DNA from: an uncultured Clostridia bacterium
GTDB lineage: Bacteria > Bacillota > Clostridia > Christensenellales > UBA3700
Assembly (NCBI GenBank): GCA_947175555.1
Contig: CAMWNK010000010.1
Span: 1-41,598 of the forward strand
Length of the DNA: 41,598 nucleotides
Reading direction: 5' to 3'
The notes under the pieces are model-generated. The model saw nothing but the letters and a program-made list of their open reading frames with translations, had not been told where the DNA came from and ran no database searches. The stretch's first letter is position 1. Every line of letters starts with the position of its first letter. The translations under genes were made by a program, and so were the position numbers. Positions 1 through 9,750 of this stretch are shown here, piece after piece.

Positions 1-620
<620 letters not shown>

Positions 621-641
621 TAGCTTGATAACAGCAATATG

Positions 642-671
642 CGGCGCAACTTAGGTTGCGCCGTTATTTTT
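642..671 (+). terminator. rho-independent terminator after nifJ
   Basis: Nine-base-pair stem (CGGCGCAAC / GTTGCGCCG, 642-650 and 655-663) with a TTAG loop, followed by a T-rich tract. It lies 22 bp after the nifJ stop codon. Confidence 0.9.
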
Positions 672-971
672 ATAAGCAAATAATTATCTTATGACATTGA
701 CTGACTACTTGATATCACTTATTGATATAATTCCGTACTATTGATGCGCTACTAAAAGTATCGCCGCTATCTAATAAGCTAAATTATCCTAAACAGAAAA
801 TTAATAAATAATGCGCCTATCTACAAACAGACATCGCTTGAAAAAATATATAATGGACTAAAGAATTGAATAATACCGCCATTATTTCTTGCATTAGGCT
901 GTCAATCAAGGAAAAAGCTATTAATCAGTCCAAAGCAAAATAACTCAATATGGGCATTAGATATATATAAC
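672..971. other. AT-rich intergenic stretch with no gene seen
   Basis: Three hundred bases between two convergent terminators. I see no reading frame with a ribosome binding site, no tRNA-like sequence and no convincing hairpin. Confidence 0.6.
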
Positions 972-1001
972 AAAAAAGGACGCGGATTGACCGCGTCCTT
1001 T
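972..1001 (-). terminator. terminator of trpB
   Basis: Perfect 8-bp stem GGACGCGG / CCGCGTCC (978-985, 991-998) with a 5-base loop. On the minus strand it is followed by a run of six T. It sits 19 bp beyond the trpB stop and may also work weakly in the plus direction. Confidence 0.85.
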
Positions 1002-1019
1002 ATGTGTAATTGATAATTG

Positions 1020-2396
1020 TTATCTGTTCTGTTCTATATCGGGCAAAGAATTAAATCCGGGGACCAAGTCGGCATCCGTAGGGATATAATCGTTCATCTT
1101 GCCGTCGTTATACGCCATATAAGCCGCCATATCGAAGTAGCCTGTACCTGTCAAACCGAATAATATATTCTTGCTCTCGCCGCTCTCTTTACACTTAAGA
1201 GCCTCGTCGATAGCCGCGCGGATTGCGTGCGACGACTCGGGCGCGGGGAAAGTACCCTCGGTACGGGCAAACAACGTCGCCGCGTCGAATACTTTGCTCT
1301 GCTCCACAGACTTAGCCTCGATGTACCCGTCATGGTACAGCTTGGATATAATGGGCGACATGCCGTGATATCTCAGACCGCCTGCATGGTTGGGAGAAGG
1401 CATAAATCCGCTGCCGAGAGTGTACATACGCGCAAGAGGAGTCATCTTGCCAGTATCGCAGAAATCGTAAGCATATTTACCGCGAGTGAGCGAAGGACAT
1501 GACGCAGGCTCAACGCCGATAAAGCGCGTATTGGTCTTACCCTCAAGCCTTTCTGCCATAAACGGCGCGATAAGTCCTCCGAAATTGGAGCCGCCTCCGC
1601 AACATCCTATCACGATATCGGGCTTTACGCCGTATTTATCAAGCGCGACTTTACTCTCCAGACCGATTACGCTCTGGTGCAAAAGCACATGGTCGAGCAC
1701 GCTGCCGAGCACGTATCTACAGTTGGGCGTAGATACAGCAACCTCTACGGCTTCGGATATAGCACAACCGAGAGAGCCGCCTGTCTCGGGGAATTCCTCG
1801 AGTATCTTACGTCCTACCTGCGTAGTATCGGACGGCGAAGGAATTACCTGCGCGCCATATGTACGCATGACTTCTTTACGGTAAGGCTTTTGCTGAGAAG
1901 AAACCTTGACCATATATACCTTGAGGTCAACTCCGTAGAAAGCGCATGCCATAGACAGCGCAGTGCCCCACTGTCCCGCTCCCGTCTCGGTAGTGAGCGA
2001 GGTGATGCCTTGCTGCTTTGCGTAATACACCTGAGCTATAGCGGAATTGAGCTTGTGCGAGCCGGACGTATTATTACCCTCGAACTTGTAATAAATGTGC
2101 GCAGGGGTATCCAACGCCTTCTCGAGGAAGTACGCCCTGCACAGCGGCGAAGGTCTGTACATAAAGTAAAACTCGCGTATGCCCTCGGGTATCTCAATCA
2201 ACTTATCGGTGCAGTTGAGCTCCTGCTCTACCACCGCGTCGCAGAACACGGGACGAAGTTCGTCCGCCGTGCACGGCTTAAGCGTTGCGGGATTGAGGAA
2301 TGGATCGTGCTGCTCCTTCATATATGCCTTGAGGTTAAGCCATGCTTTAGGCATATCCTTTTCTTCGACATAAATTTTGTAGGGTATTTTGTTCAT
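1020..2396 (-). CDS. trpB: TrpB2-type tryptophan synthase beta chain (PLP enzyme)
   Basis: PLP-dependent fold-type II enzyme that condenses indole with serine. It is the longer TrpB2 type (458 residues). The PLP lysine is K115 in GSHKLNSA, the catalytic-loop glutamate lies in ETGAGQWG (137-144), and the phosphate-binding loop is GCCGGGSN (264-271). RPSPL at 81-85 is typical of the family. ATG 2394-2396 has AAGGAGG upstream. No trpA or other trp gene is nearby, so it is a stand-alone unit with its own promoter and terminator; TrpB2 proteins in such settings may salvage indole. Residue signature and length argue against threonine synthase or cysteine synthase. Confidence 0.9.
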   Translation of the reverse strand: MNKIPYKIYVEEKDMPKAWLNLKAYMKEQHDPFLNPATLKPCTADELRPVFCDAVVEQELNCTDKLIEIPEGIREFYFMYRPSPLCRAYFLEKALDTPAHIYYKFEGNNTSGSHKLNSAIAQVYYAKQQGITSLTTETGAGQWGTALSMACAFYGVDLKVYMVKVSSQQKPYRKEVMRTYGAQVIPSPSDTTQVGRKILEEFPETGGSLGCAISEAVEVAVSTPNCRYVLGSVLDHVLLHQSVIGLESKVALDKYGVKPDIVIGCCGGGSNFGGLIAPFMAERLEGKTNTRFIGVEPASCPSLTRGKYAYDFCDTGKMTPLARMYTLGSGFMPSPNHAGGLRYHGMSPIISKLYHDGYIEAKSVEQSKVFDAATLFARTEGTFPAPESSHAIRAAIDEALKCKESGESKNILFGLTGTGYFDMAAYMAYNDGKMNDYIPTDADLVPGFNSLPDIEQNR

Positions 2397-2428
2397 AGCT
2401 TGCCTCCTTGCATTTTTTATTTTTTATA

Positions 2429-2457
2429 ATATTATTCCTATCTAATAGCGATGTCAA
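2429..2457 (-). promoter_or_regulatory. sigma-A-type promoter of trpB
   Basis: TTGACA at 2452-2457, 17-bp spacer, TAATAT at 2429-2434 (minus strand), about 30 bp upstream of the trpB start. Confidence 0.65.
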
Positions 2458-2475
2458 GCGATTTACAAAAATTAA

Positions 2476-2511
2476 TAAAAAAATTCGATACCGATTAATC
2501 AACCGATATCG
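2476..2511 (-). terminator. terminator of thrS
   Basis: An 11-bp stem (arms 2486-2496 and 2501-2511, two G-U pairs on the minus-strand RNA), GATT loop, followed on the minus strand by seven T. It separates thrS from the trpB promoter immediately downstream. Confidence 0.85.
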
Positions 2512-2548
2512 AAATAAAATATAACGATTTTACTTAAGGATTAACTTG

Positions 2549-4486
2549 TCAATCCAGACGCTTGCTGTCGACGTCTGAGCGAATGGCGGCGATGAACTCG
2601 TCTATACTCATCTTGCCCTTATCGCCCTCTCCTCTGCGACGGACGGCGACGACGCCATCCTCCTCTTCCTTATCGCCGATAATCAGCATATAAGGCACCT
2701 TCTCCATCTGCCAGCTGCGTATCTTATAGCCCAAAGTCTCGTTGCGGCAATCTGCCTCCGCTCTCACGCCTACGCTGCCGAGCAACTGTGCGATTTCTCT
2801 TGCCTTAGGCGCGTTGCGGTCGGTAAGGCTGGCTACTTTAACCTGCGTGGGGGAAAGCCACACGGGGAACGCTCCCGCATACTTCTCGATAAGCAGCGCA
2901 AGAGTACGCTCGTAGCAACCTATCGAAGAGCGGTGTATGATATAAGGGCGTCTCTTATCGCCGTTTTCGTCAATATAGTTCATATCGAAATTCTCTGCAA
3001 GGAACATATCCACCTGTACGGTGATGAGAGTGTCTTCCTTACCGTGCACGTTCTTAATCTGTATATCGAGCTTGGGTCCGTAGAAAGCCGCCTCGCCTAT
3101 CGCCTCGACATAATCGATACCGAGATGATCGAGCATACGGCGCATAGTATCCTCTGCCTTATCCCATACATCGGGCTCATTGATATACTTTTCCGTATTG
3201 CTGGGATCCCAACGCGAAAAGCGGTACGTTACGTCCTTATCAAGTCCGAAGCACGTAAGCATATAACGCGCAAGGTCTACAACAGAGCGGAACTCCTCTT
3301 CAAGCTGCTCGGGAGTAACTATGAGATGTCCCTCGCTGAGCGTAAACTGCCTTACACGTATAAGTCCGTGCATCTCGCCGCTCGCCTCGTTACGGAAGAG
3401 CGTAGACGTCTCGCCGTATCTCAAGGGTAAATCTCTATAGCTCTTGAGACCGTTATTGTAAATGGTATACTGGAAGGGACACGTCATAGGACGCAATGCA
3501 AAGACCTCGTCGTCCTTACTCTCATCGCCTATAACAAACATGCCGTCTCTGTAATGGTCCCAATGTCCGGATATCTTATATAGATTGCTCTTAGCCATAT
3601 AGGGCGTCTTGGTGAGCACGTAGCCGCGCCTCTCCTCTTCATCCTCTACAAAGCGAGTCATAATCTGCATTATCTTAGCGCCTTTAGGCATTAGCAAAGG
3701 CAATCCCTGTCCGATATTGTCGTCGGTCATGAATATCCCAAGCTCCCTGCCCAGCTTATTGTGATCGCGCTTCTTTGCCTCTTCCAAGGCTGCGAGATAA
3801 TCGGTAAGTTCGCTCTTTTTATCAAAGCACGTGCCGTATATACGCGATAACATCTTATTCTTTTCGCTGCCGCGCCAATACGCGCCTGTGAGAGACGTCA
3901 GCTTAAATGCCTTTATCATACCCGTAGAAGGCAGATGAGGACCTGCGCATAGATCTACGAAATCGCCCTGTCTATAGAAAGATATCTCCGCATCCTTAGG
4001 CAAGTCGAGGATGAGCTGCACCTTATAATCCTCGCCAAAGCTCTTCATAAGCTCAATAGCCTTATCGCGAGGCAGTACAAAGCGAGTGATAGGATAGTTG
4101 GCCTTGATGATATTCTTCATCTCAGCCTCAATGCGTGGCATCTCGTCCATGCTGATAGGCGTAGTGAAATCCACGTCATAATAAAAGCCGTTATCTATCG
4201 CAGGACCTATTGCAAGTTTACAGGTAGGGAAAATGCTCTTGAGTGCCTGAGCCAATACGTGCGCGCATGTGTGCCTGTATATCTTAGCTCCTTCTACATC
4301 CTTGAACGTCAATATCTCCAAAGAGCAATCGCTATTTAGCTCAGTCCAAAGTTCCACTACCTTGCCGTCGACTTTGCCGCCGAGCGCAACTCTTGCCAAG
4401 CTCTCGGATATTTTCGCTGCCGCCTCTTTAACCGTAATACCGCTCTCGCACTCCAACGCAGAGCCGTCTTTTAACGTAATTATCAT
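2549..4486 (-). CDS. thrS: threonyl-tRNA synthetase
   Basis: Class II synthetase that charges tRNA-Thr. The order is an N-terminal TGS domain, the editing domain with HTCAHVLAQAL, then the catalytic core with LRPMTCPF (motif 2 region and zinc cysteine) and the motif 3 arginine region (IGCYERTLALL), then the anticodon-binding domain. An in-frame ATG at 4498 is possible, but GGAGGT (4491-4496) lies between it and the ATG at 4486, so I place the start at 4486 (645 residues). The T-box leader upstream confirms the specificity and implies induction when tRNA-Thr is uncharged. Confidence 0.96.
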   Translation of the reverse strand: MIITLKDGSALECESGITVKEAAAKISESLARVALGGKVDGKVVELWTELNSDCSLEILTFKDVEGAKIYRHTCAHVLAQALKSIFPTCKLAIGPAIDNGFYYDVDFTTPISMDEMPRIEAEMKNIIKANYPITRFVLPRDKAIELMKSFGEDYKVQLILDLPKDAEISFYRQGDFVDLCAGPHLPSTGMIKAFKLTSLTGAYWRGSEKNKMLSRIYGTCFDKKSELTDYLAALEEAKKRDHNKLGRELGIFMTDDNIGQGLPLLMPKGAKIMQIMTRFVEDEEERRGYVLTKTPYMAKSNLYKISGHWDHYRDGMFVIGDESKDDEVFALRPMTCPFQYTIYNNGLKSYRDLPLRYGETSTLFRNEASGEMHGLIRVRQFTLSEGHLIVTPEQLEEEFRSVVDLARYMLTCFGLDKDVTYRFSRWDPSNTEKYINEPDVWDKAEDTMRRMLDHLGIDYVEAIGEAAFYGPKLDIQIKNVHGKEDTLITVQVDMFLAENFDMNYIDENGDKRRPYIIHRSSIGCYERTLALLIEKYAGAFPVWLSPTQVKVASLTDRNAPKAREIAQLLGSVGVRAEADCRNETLGYKIRSWQMEKVPYMLIIGDKEEEDGVVAVRRRGEGDKGKMSIDEFIAAIRSDVDSKRLD

Positions 4487-4536
4487 ATCTACCTCCATAT
4501 ATCTTATGCCCGCATGGGCATCTAACTATCGCAATT

Positions 4537-4786
4537 AAAATAAAAATGCCGTCCTTATTTTCATAAGGACGGCTATTATAACCGCGGTTCCACCTTATTT
4601 ACGACGCACAAAGCGCGCCGCCTCTCTTTCTCCCTTTAACGCAGGGCGCGAGCCATCTAAAGTTCAGGCGGTACCCTACGCTATCCGACTGTCTCCCTTT
4701 CAGCCCAAGAGGAAACTCTCTGCAAGTCTTAACTGCGCGGACATGTCCTGCACCGGACCTATACGGTCCCGACCTATTCGTGAGAT
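4537..4786 (-). ncRNA. T-box riboswitch leader of thrS
   Basis: About 250 nt of leader RNA on the minus strand. The T-box core GGTGGAACCGCGG is at 4582-4594, followed by the terminator hairpin (GCCGTCCTTAT pairing across 4548-4573, then a T-rich run 4537-4547). The Stem I side shows the AGAGAG motif near 4720. A candidate threonine specifier ACC followed by G lies at 4670-4672, which agrees with the downstream gene. Known mechanism: uncharged tRNA pairs with the specifier and the TGGAAC bulge, allowing antitermination. Confidence 0.92.
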
Positions 4787-4787
4787 T

Positions 4788-4816
4788 ATTATAATCTCCT
4801 TTTTCAAGGCTGTCAA
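4788..4816 (-). promoter_or_regulatory. consensus promoter of the thrS T-box transcript
   Basis: Perfect TTGACA (4811-4816), 17-bp spacer and TATAAT (4788-4793) on the minus strand, placing the transcription start just before the T-box leader. Confidence 0.9.
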
Positions 4817-4859
4817 GGCTTTTTTACGCAATTAGGTATACCTATCTTTGCTTTTATAT

Positions 4860-5210
4860 CTAAACTATAGCGTCTGTCATCGTATAGTTTTCCAAAGAAT
4901 TTTGTTTAACCTGTATGCAAATATATGTTATTGCACAAGTTTTGTCAGCAAAAAATTGTCTTTTTGCAGGCGGGGCAATTCTCAACCAATCGCCTGCGCT
5001 CAAATCTGTTTCTTCGCCATCGATTACAACTTTTCCTTTGCCTTCCAAAATTCCGTAAATCTCTTCATTTTGCTTGTGCGAATGAACAAACGGCACACTC
5101 GCGCCGGGCGTAAGCGTGTTGATACTTATTTCCGCGCCTGTCAATTCCAATTGATCGTGAAGCTCGGTGCGCGCACTATCAGCTATGCTTATTTTGTTGT
5201 AGTTTTTCAT
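4860..5210 (-). CDS. small single-domain cupin protein
   Basis: A 116-residue cupin. Motif 1 is clear: HSHKQNEEIYGILEGKG gives the HxH, downstream Glu and Gly of the metal-binding half. Motif 2 is degenerate (SAGDWLRIAPPAKRQFF, no clear final His). ATG has AAAGGAG upstream. It is divergent from an HxlR-type regulator, a common pairing in which the regulator controls a small redox or aldehyde-responsive enzyme. Substrate unknown. Confidence 0.85.
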   Translation of the reverse strand: MKNYNKISIADSARTELHDQLELTGAEISINTLTPGASVPFVHSHKQNEEIYGILEGKGKVVIDGEETDLSAGDWLRIAPPAKRQFFADKTCAITYICIQVKQNSLENYTMTDAIV

Positions 5211-5243
5211 AAAAATTCTCCTTTATACTTTTTATTTACAAAC

Positions 5244-5272
5244 TTGACTTATTTGCTTGTCGATGCTATCAT
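5244..5272 (+). promoter_or_regulatory. promoter of the HxlR-type regulator
   Basis: TTGACT (5244-5249), 17-bp spacer, TATCAT (5267-5272) on the plus strand, in the 137-bp divergent spacer. Confidence 0.6.
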
Positions 5273-5291
5273 AACATATATACTTACAATT

Positions 5292-5305
5292 AGTGCATAT
5301 GCACT
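5292..5305. promoter_or_regulatory. candidate HxlR operator palindrome
   Basis: Perfect 14-bp palindrome AGTGCATATGCACT in the spacer between the divergent cupin and HxlR genes, 20 bp downstream of the plus-strand -10. Its position suggests an operator for autoregulation; that is inference. Confidence 0.45.
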
Positions 5306-5347
5306 TTTTTGTAACCTAATTATCTTTTAGTAAGTAATGAGGGTGTT

Positions 5348-5686
5348 ATGTTAAAAAAAGAAGAGTTGCCGCCTTGTCCCGTTGCAACGGCCGTCAATCT
5401 TATAGGTAATAAGTGGAAGCCGCTTATTATCCGTGATTTGCTAAACGGAACACAAAGATATAAATATCTTCAATACGGAATTAAAGGGATAAGTCCGAAA
5501 GTCTTGACAGAAAACTTAAAACAGCTTGAGCAAGACGGACTTGTTAAGCGAGAAGTATTTGCCGAAGTTCCGCTTCGTGTAGAATACTCTCTTACAGACC
5601 TCGGCGAACAAATGCGTCCTGTCATATCGGCGCTTGCCGAATGGGGAAACACTTATAAAAATTCTTATAAAGGCTATAACAAATAA
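5348..5686 (+). CDS. HxlR-family winged-helix transcriptional regulator
   Basis: 112 residues. CPVATAVNLIGNKWKPLIIRDLL at the N-terminus and SPKVLTENLKQLEQDGLVKRE followed by YSLTDLGEQMRPV are the typical HxlR winged helix. A cysteine lies at residue 10, the position used for redox or aldehyde sensing in several family members. ATG follows GAGGGTG. It is divergent from the cupin gene, which is its likely target. Confidence 0.9.
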   Translation: MLKKEELPPCPVATAVNLIGNKWKPLIIRDLLNGTQRYKYLQYGIKGISPKVLTENLKQLEQDGLVKREVFAEVPLRVEYSLTDLGEQMRPVISALAEWGNTYKNSYKGYNK

Positions 5687-5771
5687 GTCCGAATGAGTTA
5701 ACAAATAATGAACTCATACTTCACTGTAGGCCCTATAGAGAATATACAGGCACGCAATATATGCAAAAATT

Positions 5772-5800
5772 AGGCGTAGTATTAAGCTGCGCCTTTTCGT
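5772..5800 (+). terminator. probable terminator downstream of the HxlR gene
   Basis: Stem AGGCGTAG / CTGCGCCT (5772-5779, 5787-5794, one G-U pair), 7-base loop, then TTTTCGTTT. It lies 85 bp after the gene. The rest of 5687-5985 shows no gene. Confidence 0.7.
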
Positions 5801-5985
5801 TTATTATTTTGCGGACGAAATGAATTGAAACTCTATACCTAAAAATTTATCTTACGATTAATTACCCATAAATATGCTGTAATACCGCCGCAATCTTAAA
5901 AGCATACTGCCAAAGTCAAAAGACGATAGGCAAATATGTATCTCTTCCCTTGGCAATATTCAATACTTCTTGCAATTTAATATAA

Positions 5986-6891
5986 CTAAGGTCTCTTGGC
6001 TATTACTGCGACAAAAAAGCCCTCGTACAACCCATTAGGGCATACGGTAACCGTACCGTCTATTTCTGAAGGCAGTAACGGCACTCCCTCAAATCTGTCC
6101 ATAGATATAGGCAATACATCTGCGTTAAAGCGCGGCAGGACGCTACTAAGCACGCCGCAATTTTCATCGGGAAGCACAGAGCATGTGGAGTAAACCAATC
6201 TGCCGCCCGCTTTGAGCAGCGTAAGCGCCTTAGTTAGCAATGCCTTTTGCAGCTTTACGGAATTGCTAAGCAACTTATCCGAAAAAGCTCCGCTTATACC
6301 TTTATCGGTTATGCGAATAGTGCCGCTGCCGCTACAGGGCGCGTCAAGCAAAATCTTATCAAATGAAAACATATCGCTCAGCTTGGTAGCGTCTGCATTC
6401 ATGACGTAAGCGCGTACGCCTTGCCTTGCCATATTGAACTTGAGTCGCTCCGTCCTTATCTTATCCTTCTCGCATAAGGTGAGTTGAGCTTGGTTATCAG
6501 TAAGCGCGGCAATCTGCGCGCTTTTACCACCCGGAGCAGCCGCCATATCGAGGATACAATCTTCCGCCTTCGCCTCAAGCAATAACGGCGGCAGCATGGA
6601 AGATAAATTCTGCAAATATATTTTGCCGTACGTGTAGATGTCGAGAGCGCGTATATCGTCCTCCGATGCTCCTGATATAACCAGCGCGTCGCGATACCAA
6701 GGCACATCGCTGTAACTTATTGAGGCAGCGTCAAGACAACGCTTAACGTGCGAGATATCCGACTTGAGCGTATTTACGCGCATGGTAACGTGCCGCGGCA
6801 TACCGTATCCGCGCGCAATGCTCCGCGCCGTCTCCTCTTTGTAACGCTCTATCAATATAGCATATAACCGTGAATCGAAAAAGTTAGCCAT
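5986..6891 (-). CDS. NOL1/NOP2/Sun-family RNA (cytosine-5) methyltransferase
   Basis: SAM-dependent m5C methyltransferase acting on rRNA or tRNA. AdoMet motif I is LDMAAAPGGKS (114-124). The two family cysteines are C186 in DAPCSGSGT (general-base/release motif) and C237 in LVYSTCSV (nucleophile). At 301 residues it is short: it lacks the N-terminal NusB-like domain of RsmB and the C-terminal PUA of RsmF, so it is the minimal catalytic form, and the target base cannot be assigned from sequence alone. ATG 6889-6891 sits in a 246-bp gap shared with a divergent regulator. Confidence 0.88.
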   Translation of the reverse strand: MANFFDSRLYAILIERYKEETARSIARGYGMPRHVTMRVNTLKSDISHVKRCLDAASISYSDVPWYRDALVISGASEDDIRALDIYTYGKIYLQNLSSMLPPLLLEAKAEDCILDMAAAPGGKSAQIAALTDNQAQLTLCEKDKIRTERLKFNMARQGVRAYVMNADATKLSDMFSFDKILLDAPCSGSGTIRITDKGISGAFSDKLLSNSVKLQKALLTKALTLLKAGGRLVYSTCSVLPDENCGVLSSVLPRFNADVLPISMDRFEGVPLLPSEIDGTVTVCPNGLYEGFFVAVIAKRP

Positions 6892-7137
6892 CGCTATTGT
6901 TAGCTGCGCATAGCCGTACGGTGCTTGCGCAACAATGACCTCGCCCGTTAATGAATATATAATACCATATTATAAAAGATGCGGCAACAAGAGCAAGCTG
7001 TTAAGCAACCGTAAACAGTATAGACGTGCAACTCAGCATATCATATTGCAGTATCTTATCTATAAACTTATAGGTTACATATTTAGAACTATCGTCCGTT
7101 TATAATCTAATCATAGGTATATAATATAGGTATAAAG

Positions 7138-7479
7138 ATGATAGACTTACTGGATTCGGCGGCAATATATGATAAACTCGACTCTTTAAGGAAAGATAAG
7201 GGCTGGACCATTTACGAGCTGGCAAAGCGCGCAGGCGTAACGTCCAATGCAATTTACCATTGGAGAGACCGCAAATCTTCCCCGACACTTGCAATGCTTG
7301 ACGCATTGTGCGCGGCTATGGAGATATCTCCCGTAACGTTTCTGATGGACACAGACGAACTGATAGCCCTCACCTGCGAGCAACAAGAACTGATATATCA
7401 ATGGAATACTCTCTCGGGAGAACAGCGCAAGGCGATAATCAACCTAATGAAATCAATGAACCGCTCTTTTGACGCGTAA
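7138..7479 (+). CDS. XRE-family helix-turn-helix regulator
   Basis: 113 residues. The HTH spans about 12-65: LRKDKGWTIYELAKRAGVTS then NAIYHWRDRKSSPTLAMLDALCAAMEIS, the standard Cro/CI fold. The C-terminal 45 residues are helical with no recognised ligand domain. AGG lies 9 bp before ATG. It is flanked by minus-strand genes and stands alone, so its targets are not evident. Confidence 0.85.
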   Translation: MIDLLDSAAIYDKLDSLRKDKGWTIYELAKRAGVTSNAIYHWRDRKSSPTLAMLDALCAAMEISPVTFLMDTDELIALTCEQQELIYQWNTLSGEQRKAIINLMKSMNRSFDA

Positions 7480-7578
7480 AATGGAAATAATTATCGAATT
7501 GCTGTATTATAACTATTGCCTTATTTGACAAGTTGTGTTATTATAATCTCGGTTACAGTTTCCCCTATATGTAACTAA

Positions 7579-7615
7579 GGAGTCTCGACGCTTTTGTCGG
7601 ACTCCTATTTCTTTT
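7579..7615 (+). terminator. terminator of the XRE regulator gene
   Basis: Interrupted 10-bp stem (GGAGTC-CGAC with GTCG-GACTCC, 7579-7605, one bulged T) followed by TATTTCTTTT. It is the only structure seen in the 318-bp gap 7480-7797. Confidence 0.8.
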
Positions 7616-7797
7616 AAGTAAAAACGCTTATTCAAGACCGAGTTATCAGGCTAAGCATGTAATATGAGCTACGAACTAAATCAACTGAATTTTTTTACCG
7701 TTTACAATTATAATCGAAACTCTTTACATCGCTCTACTAAAGGCAATATTACGTACTTATCAACGCATAACTATCAAGATTAAGTCCACTGCGGACA

Positions 7798-8850
7798 TTA
7801 AAAATTATTCAAACGCATATGCGAAAAGGTACGCGCCATACGCCCTGCCAAGTCCCATTGCCGCGACATGTATGCTTTTATATCCTTTATTGAGTCTACG
7901 TATTGCCTTATAGCGTCATCGGGAGAGTCAAAGTTATCCGCTATAGCGTCCGCGCAACATATTCCGCTCTTCAATGCGCACGATACGCCCTCCCCCATAG
8001 GATTAAGAAAGCCCGCTCTCTCGCCCGCATTAAGCACTCTGCTGCCGCCGTAATCTATATCGCAACCGCTGTGAACTTGCGTCATAACCCACTTGTCGAC
8101 TTTGCACTCTCGCATAATATTCAGGCTGTAATTGCGCTTAAGATAAGAAATAAACTTGGCATAATACTCTCTGCACTTCTTGGTTACGCCTGCTCCCGCT
8201 TTGACGGCAACGCCTATGACTATAAAGGAGTCTTTTATATTGAACCACGCATCGTACTTGGACAGCTCAGGCTGCAGAAAAGCATAAAAATATCGCCTGT
8301 CGCAGTCGATAGTCCCCTCATTATAAATCTGATATGTGTAGATGTAATCGCTCAAACCTACGCGTTGTCTGCCCGTAGCTCCGCTGCAATCTATTAAATA
8401 TCTCGCGCAAGCTCGCTCCACACCTAAAGAAGAACTAATAGATATATCGACGCCGTCGCTATTACTTACATAATCGATTAGCGTTGCACAATCCTTGACG
8501 ACTGCTCCCGCGCCCTGCGCCAAACCCGTCAGCCAATTATCGAAAAGATTGCGCCATACGTTGCATCCCGTCTGCGTAAAACACAGCTCCTTGCCGTCGC
8601 AGTCGATAAAATACATCCCCTTATTCACCTCAGGGCGGCACATGACAGACGTCGGGATTTCCAAGCCGTATACGTCGCGGATAAATTGCACTGCGTCCGC
8701 TATAATCATGCCCGAACACGACTTATAGCGCGGCAGCTTACAACGCTCGACTACTATCACGCTATAGCCTCGCCTTGCAAGACGGTACGCCGCACTGCTT
8801 CCGGCAGGACCTGCGCCGATAATCGCTACGTCATACTTGATTGTATCCAC
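7798..8850 (-). CDS. geranylgeranyl-reductase-family FAD-dependent oxidoreductase
   Basis: Flavoprotein of the GGR family. An N-terminal Rossmann motif (DVAIIGAGPAGSSAA) is followed by ERCKLPRYKSCSG, the family's conserved cysteine segment, and by the second FAD motif GERAGFLNPMGEGVSCALKSG. Family members reduce isoprenoid double bonds or hydroxylate aromatics; the substrate here is unknown. An ATG at 8868 would give 356 residues but has no ribosome binding site. AAAGGAG followed by 6 bp and GTG at 8848-8850 fits far better, giving 350 residues. It is a single-gene unit with no isoprenoid genes beside it. Confidence 0.85.
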   Translation of the reverse strand: MDTIKYDVAIIGAGPAGSSAAYRLARRGYSVIVVERCKLPRYKSCSGMIIADAVQFIRDVYGLEIPTSVMCRPEVNKGMYFIDCDGKELCFTQTGCNVWRNLFDNWLTGLAQGAGAVVKDCATLIDYVSNSDGVDISISSSLGVERACARYLIDCSGATGRQRVGLSDYIYTYQIYNEGTIDCDRRYFYAFLQPELSKYDAWFNIKDSFIVIGVAVKAGAGVTKKCREYYAKFISYLKRNYSLNIMRECKVDKWVMTQVHSGCDIDYGGSRVLNAGERAGFLNPMGEGVSCALKSGICCADAIADNFDSPDDAIRQYVDSIKDIKAYMSRQWDLAGRMARTFSHMRLNNF

Positions 8851-9054
8851 ACCAATCTCCTTTGTCATATTTCGTCTGAATCGATTGACTTAAACTGCTA
8901 TAATGCCTTCACATTTGTCTAAAAAGCATACGACTATTAAACTCAATAGCATTATAACTTATATCGATAATATTAAGCAAATCTATATTACGTATAATTA
9001 ATCGGGCATTAAGCGCGCCAAGCCATAATACAATACTATGAGGCTTAACCGAAA

Positions 9055-9750
9055 ATGAACTTCGTATTTTTCCTTATGGTAGCAATATCCATGATAGTGC
9101 TCACAATCATATCTCCCGACAGCGCATTCGGCGTAATGCTGTCGGGCGCGCGCAAGTCGATAGAGCTCGCTCTGTCGCTGTTTGCCATATACTCGATATG
9201 GTTGTCCATACTGGAGATAATGGATAAGATAGGGCTGAATAAACAGCTCAACAAGCTGTTCAAGCCGATTAATAAACGACTGTTTAAGGGAGAGAGCGAT
9301 AAGGCGCTTGAATATATATCGCTCAATCTTTCCGCCAACCTGCTCGGCATGGGCTCCGCCGCTACGCCTATGGGAATAAAAGCTATAGAGAGCATGTCTG
9401 ACGGCTCGGAAAAGGCAAGCGACAATATGGCTCTGCTCATGGTTATCAACGCCACATCCATACAGCTCGTACCCGCAACGGTAATCGGCATGAGGCTTGC
9501 AGCAGGCTCGGCATCCGCATCCGATATAATTTTGCCGTCATTGATTGCCACTGCCGTATCTACCGTGTGCGGAGTAATACTGTCCAAGCTGTGCGCCGCC
9601 ATATCAAAAAAATTAAGAAAGTATAAGCCGCAAAGCTCTGCTAAGTTAAACGAAAAAGACAATACTCTGCCGCTTGCAAGCATTGGCAAAAAGTCTAAAG
9701 ACGTATCTTGCAAAGCTCCGCTTTATCATGCGCGCGGAGGAGATAAGTGA
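9055..9750 (+). CDS. spmA: spore maturation protein A (nucleoside-recognition/gate domain membrane protein)
   Basis: A 231-residue multi-pass membrane protein with the conserved NLLGMGSAATPMGIKA segment of SpmA. SpmA and SpmB are needed for spore-core dehydration in Bacillus and Clostridium. Predicted membrane segments lie near residues 3-20, 36-55, 95-115, 130-150 and 158-178. The C-terminal 45 residues are hydrophilic and lysine-rich. It is followed by spmB with a 4-bp GTGA overlap, the usual gene order. Confidence 0.92.
   Translation: MNFVFFLMVAISMIVLTIISPDSAFGVMLSGARKSIELALSLFAIYSIWLSILEIMDKIGLNKQLNKLFKPINKRLFKGESDKALEYISLNLSANLLGMGSAATPMGIKAIESMSDGSEKASDNMALLMVINATSIQLVPATVIGMRLAAGSASASDIILPSLIATAVSTVCGVILSKLCAAISKKLRKYKPQSSAKLNEKDNTLPLASIGKKSKDVSCKAPLYHARGGDK

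Noticed and set aside
1677..2429. A 250-codon plus-strand frame opposite trpB
   Set aside because: Antisense shadow of a certain gene, no recognisable product.
4487..4498. Longer thrS start at 4498
   Set aside because: The ribosome binding site GGAGGT lies inside it and fits the ATG at 4486.
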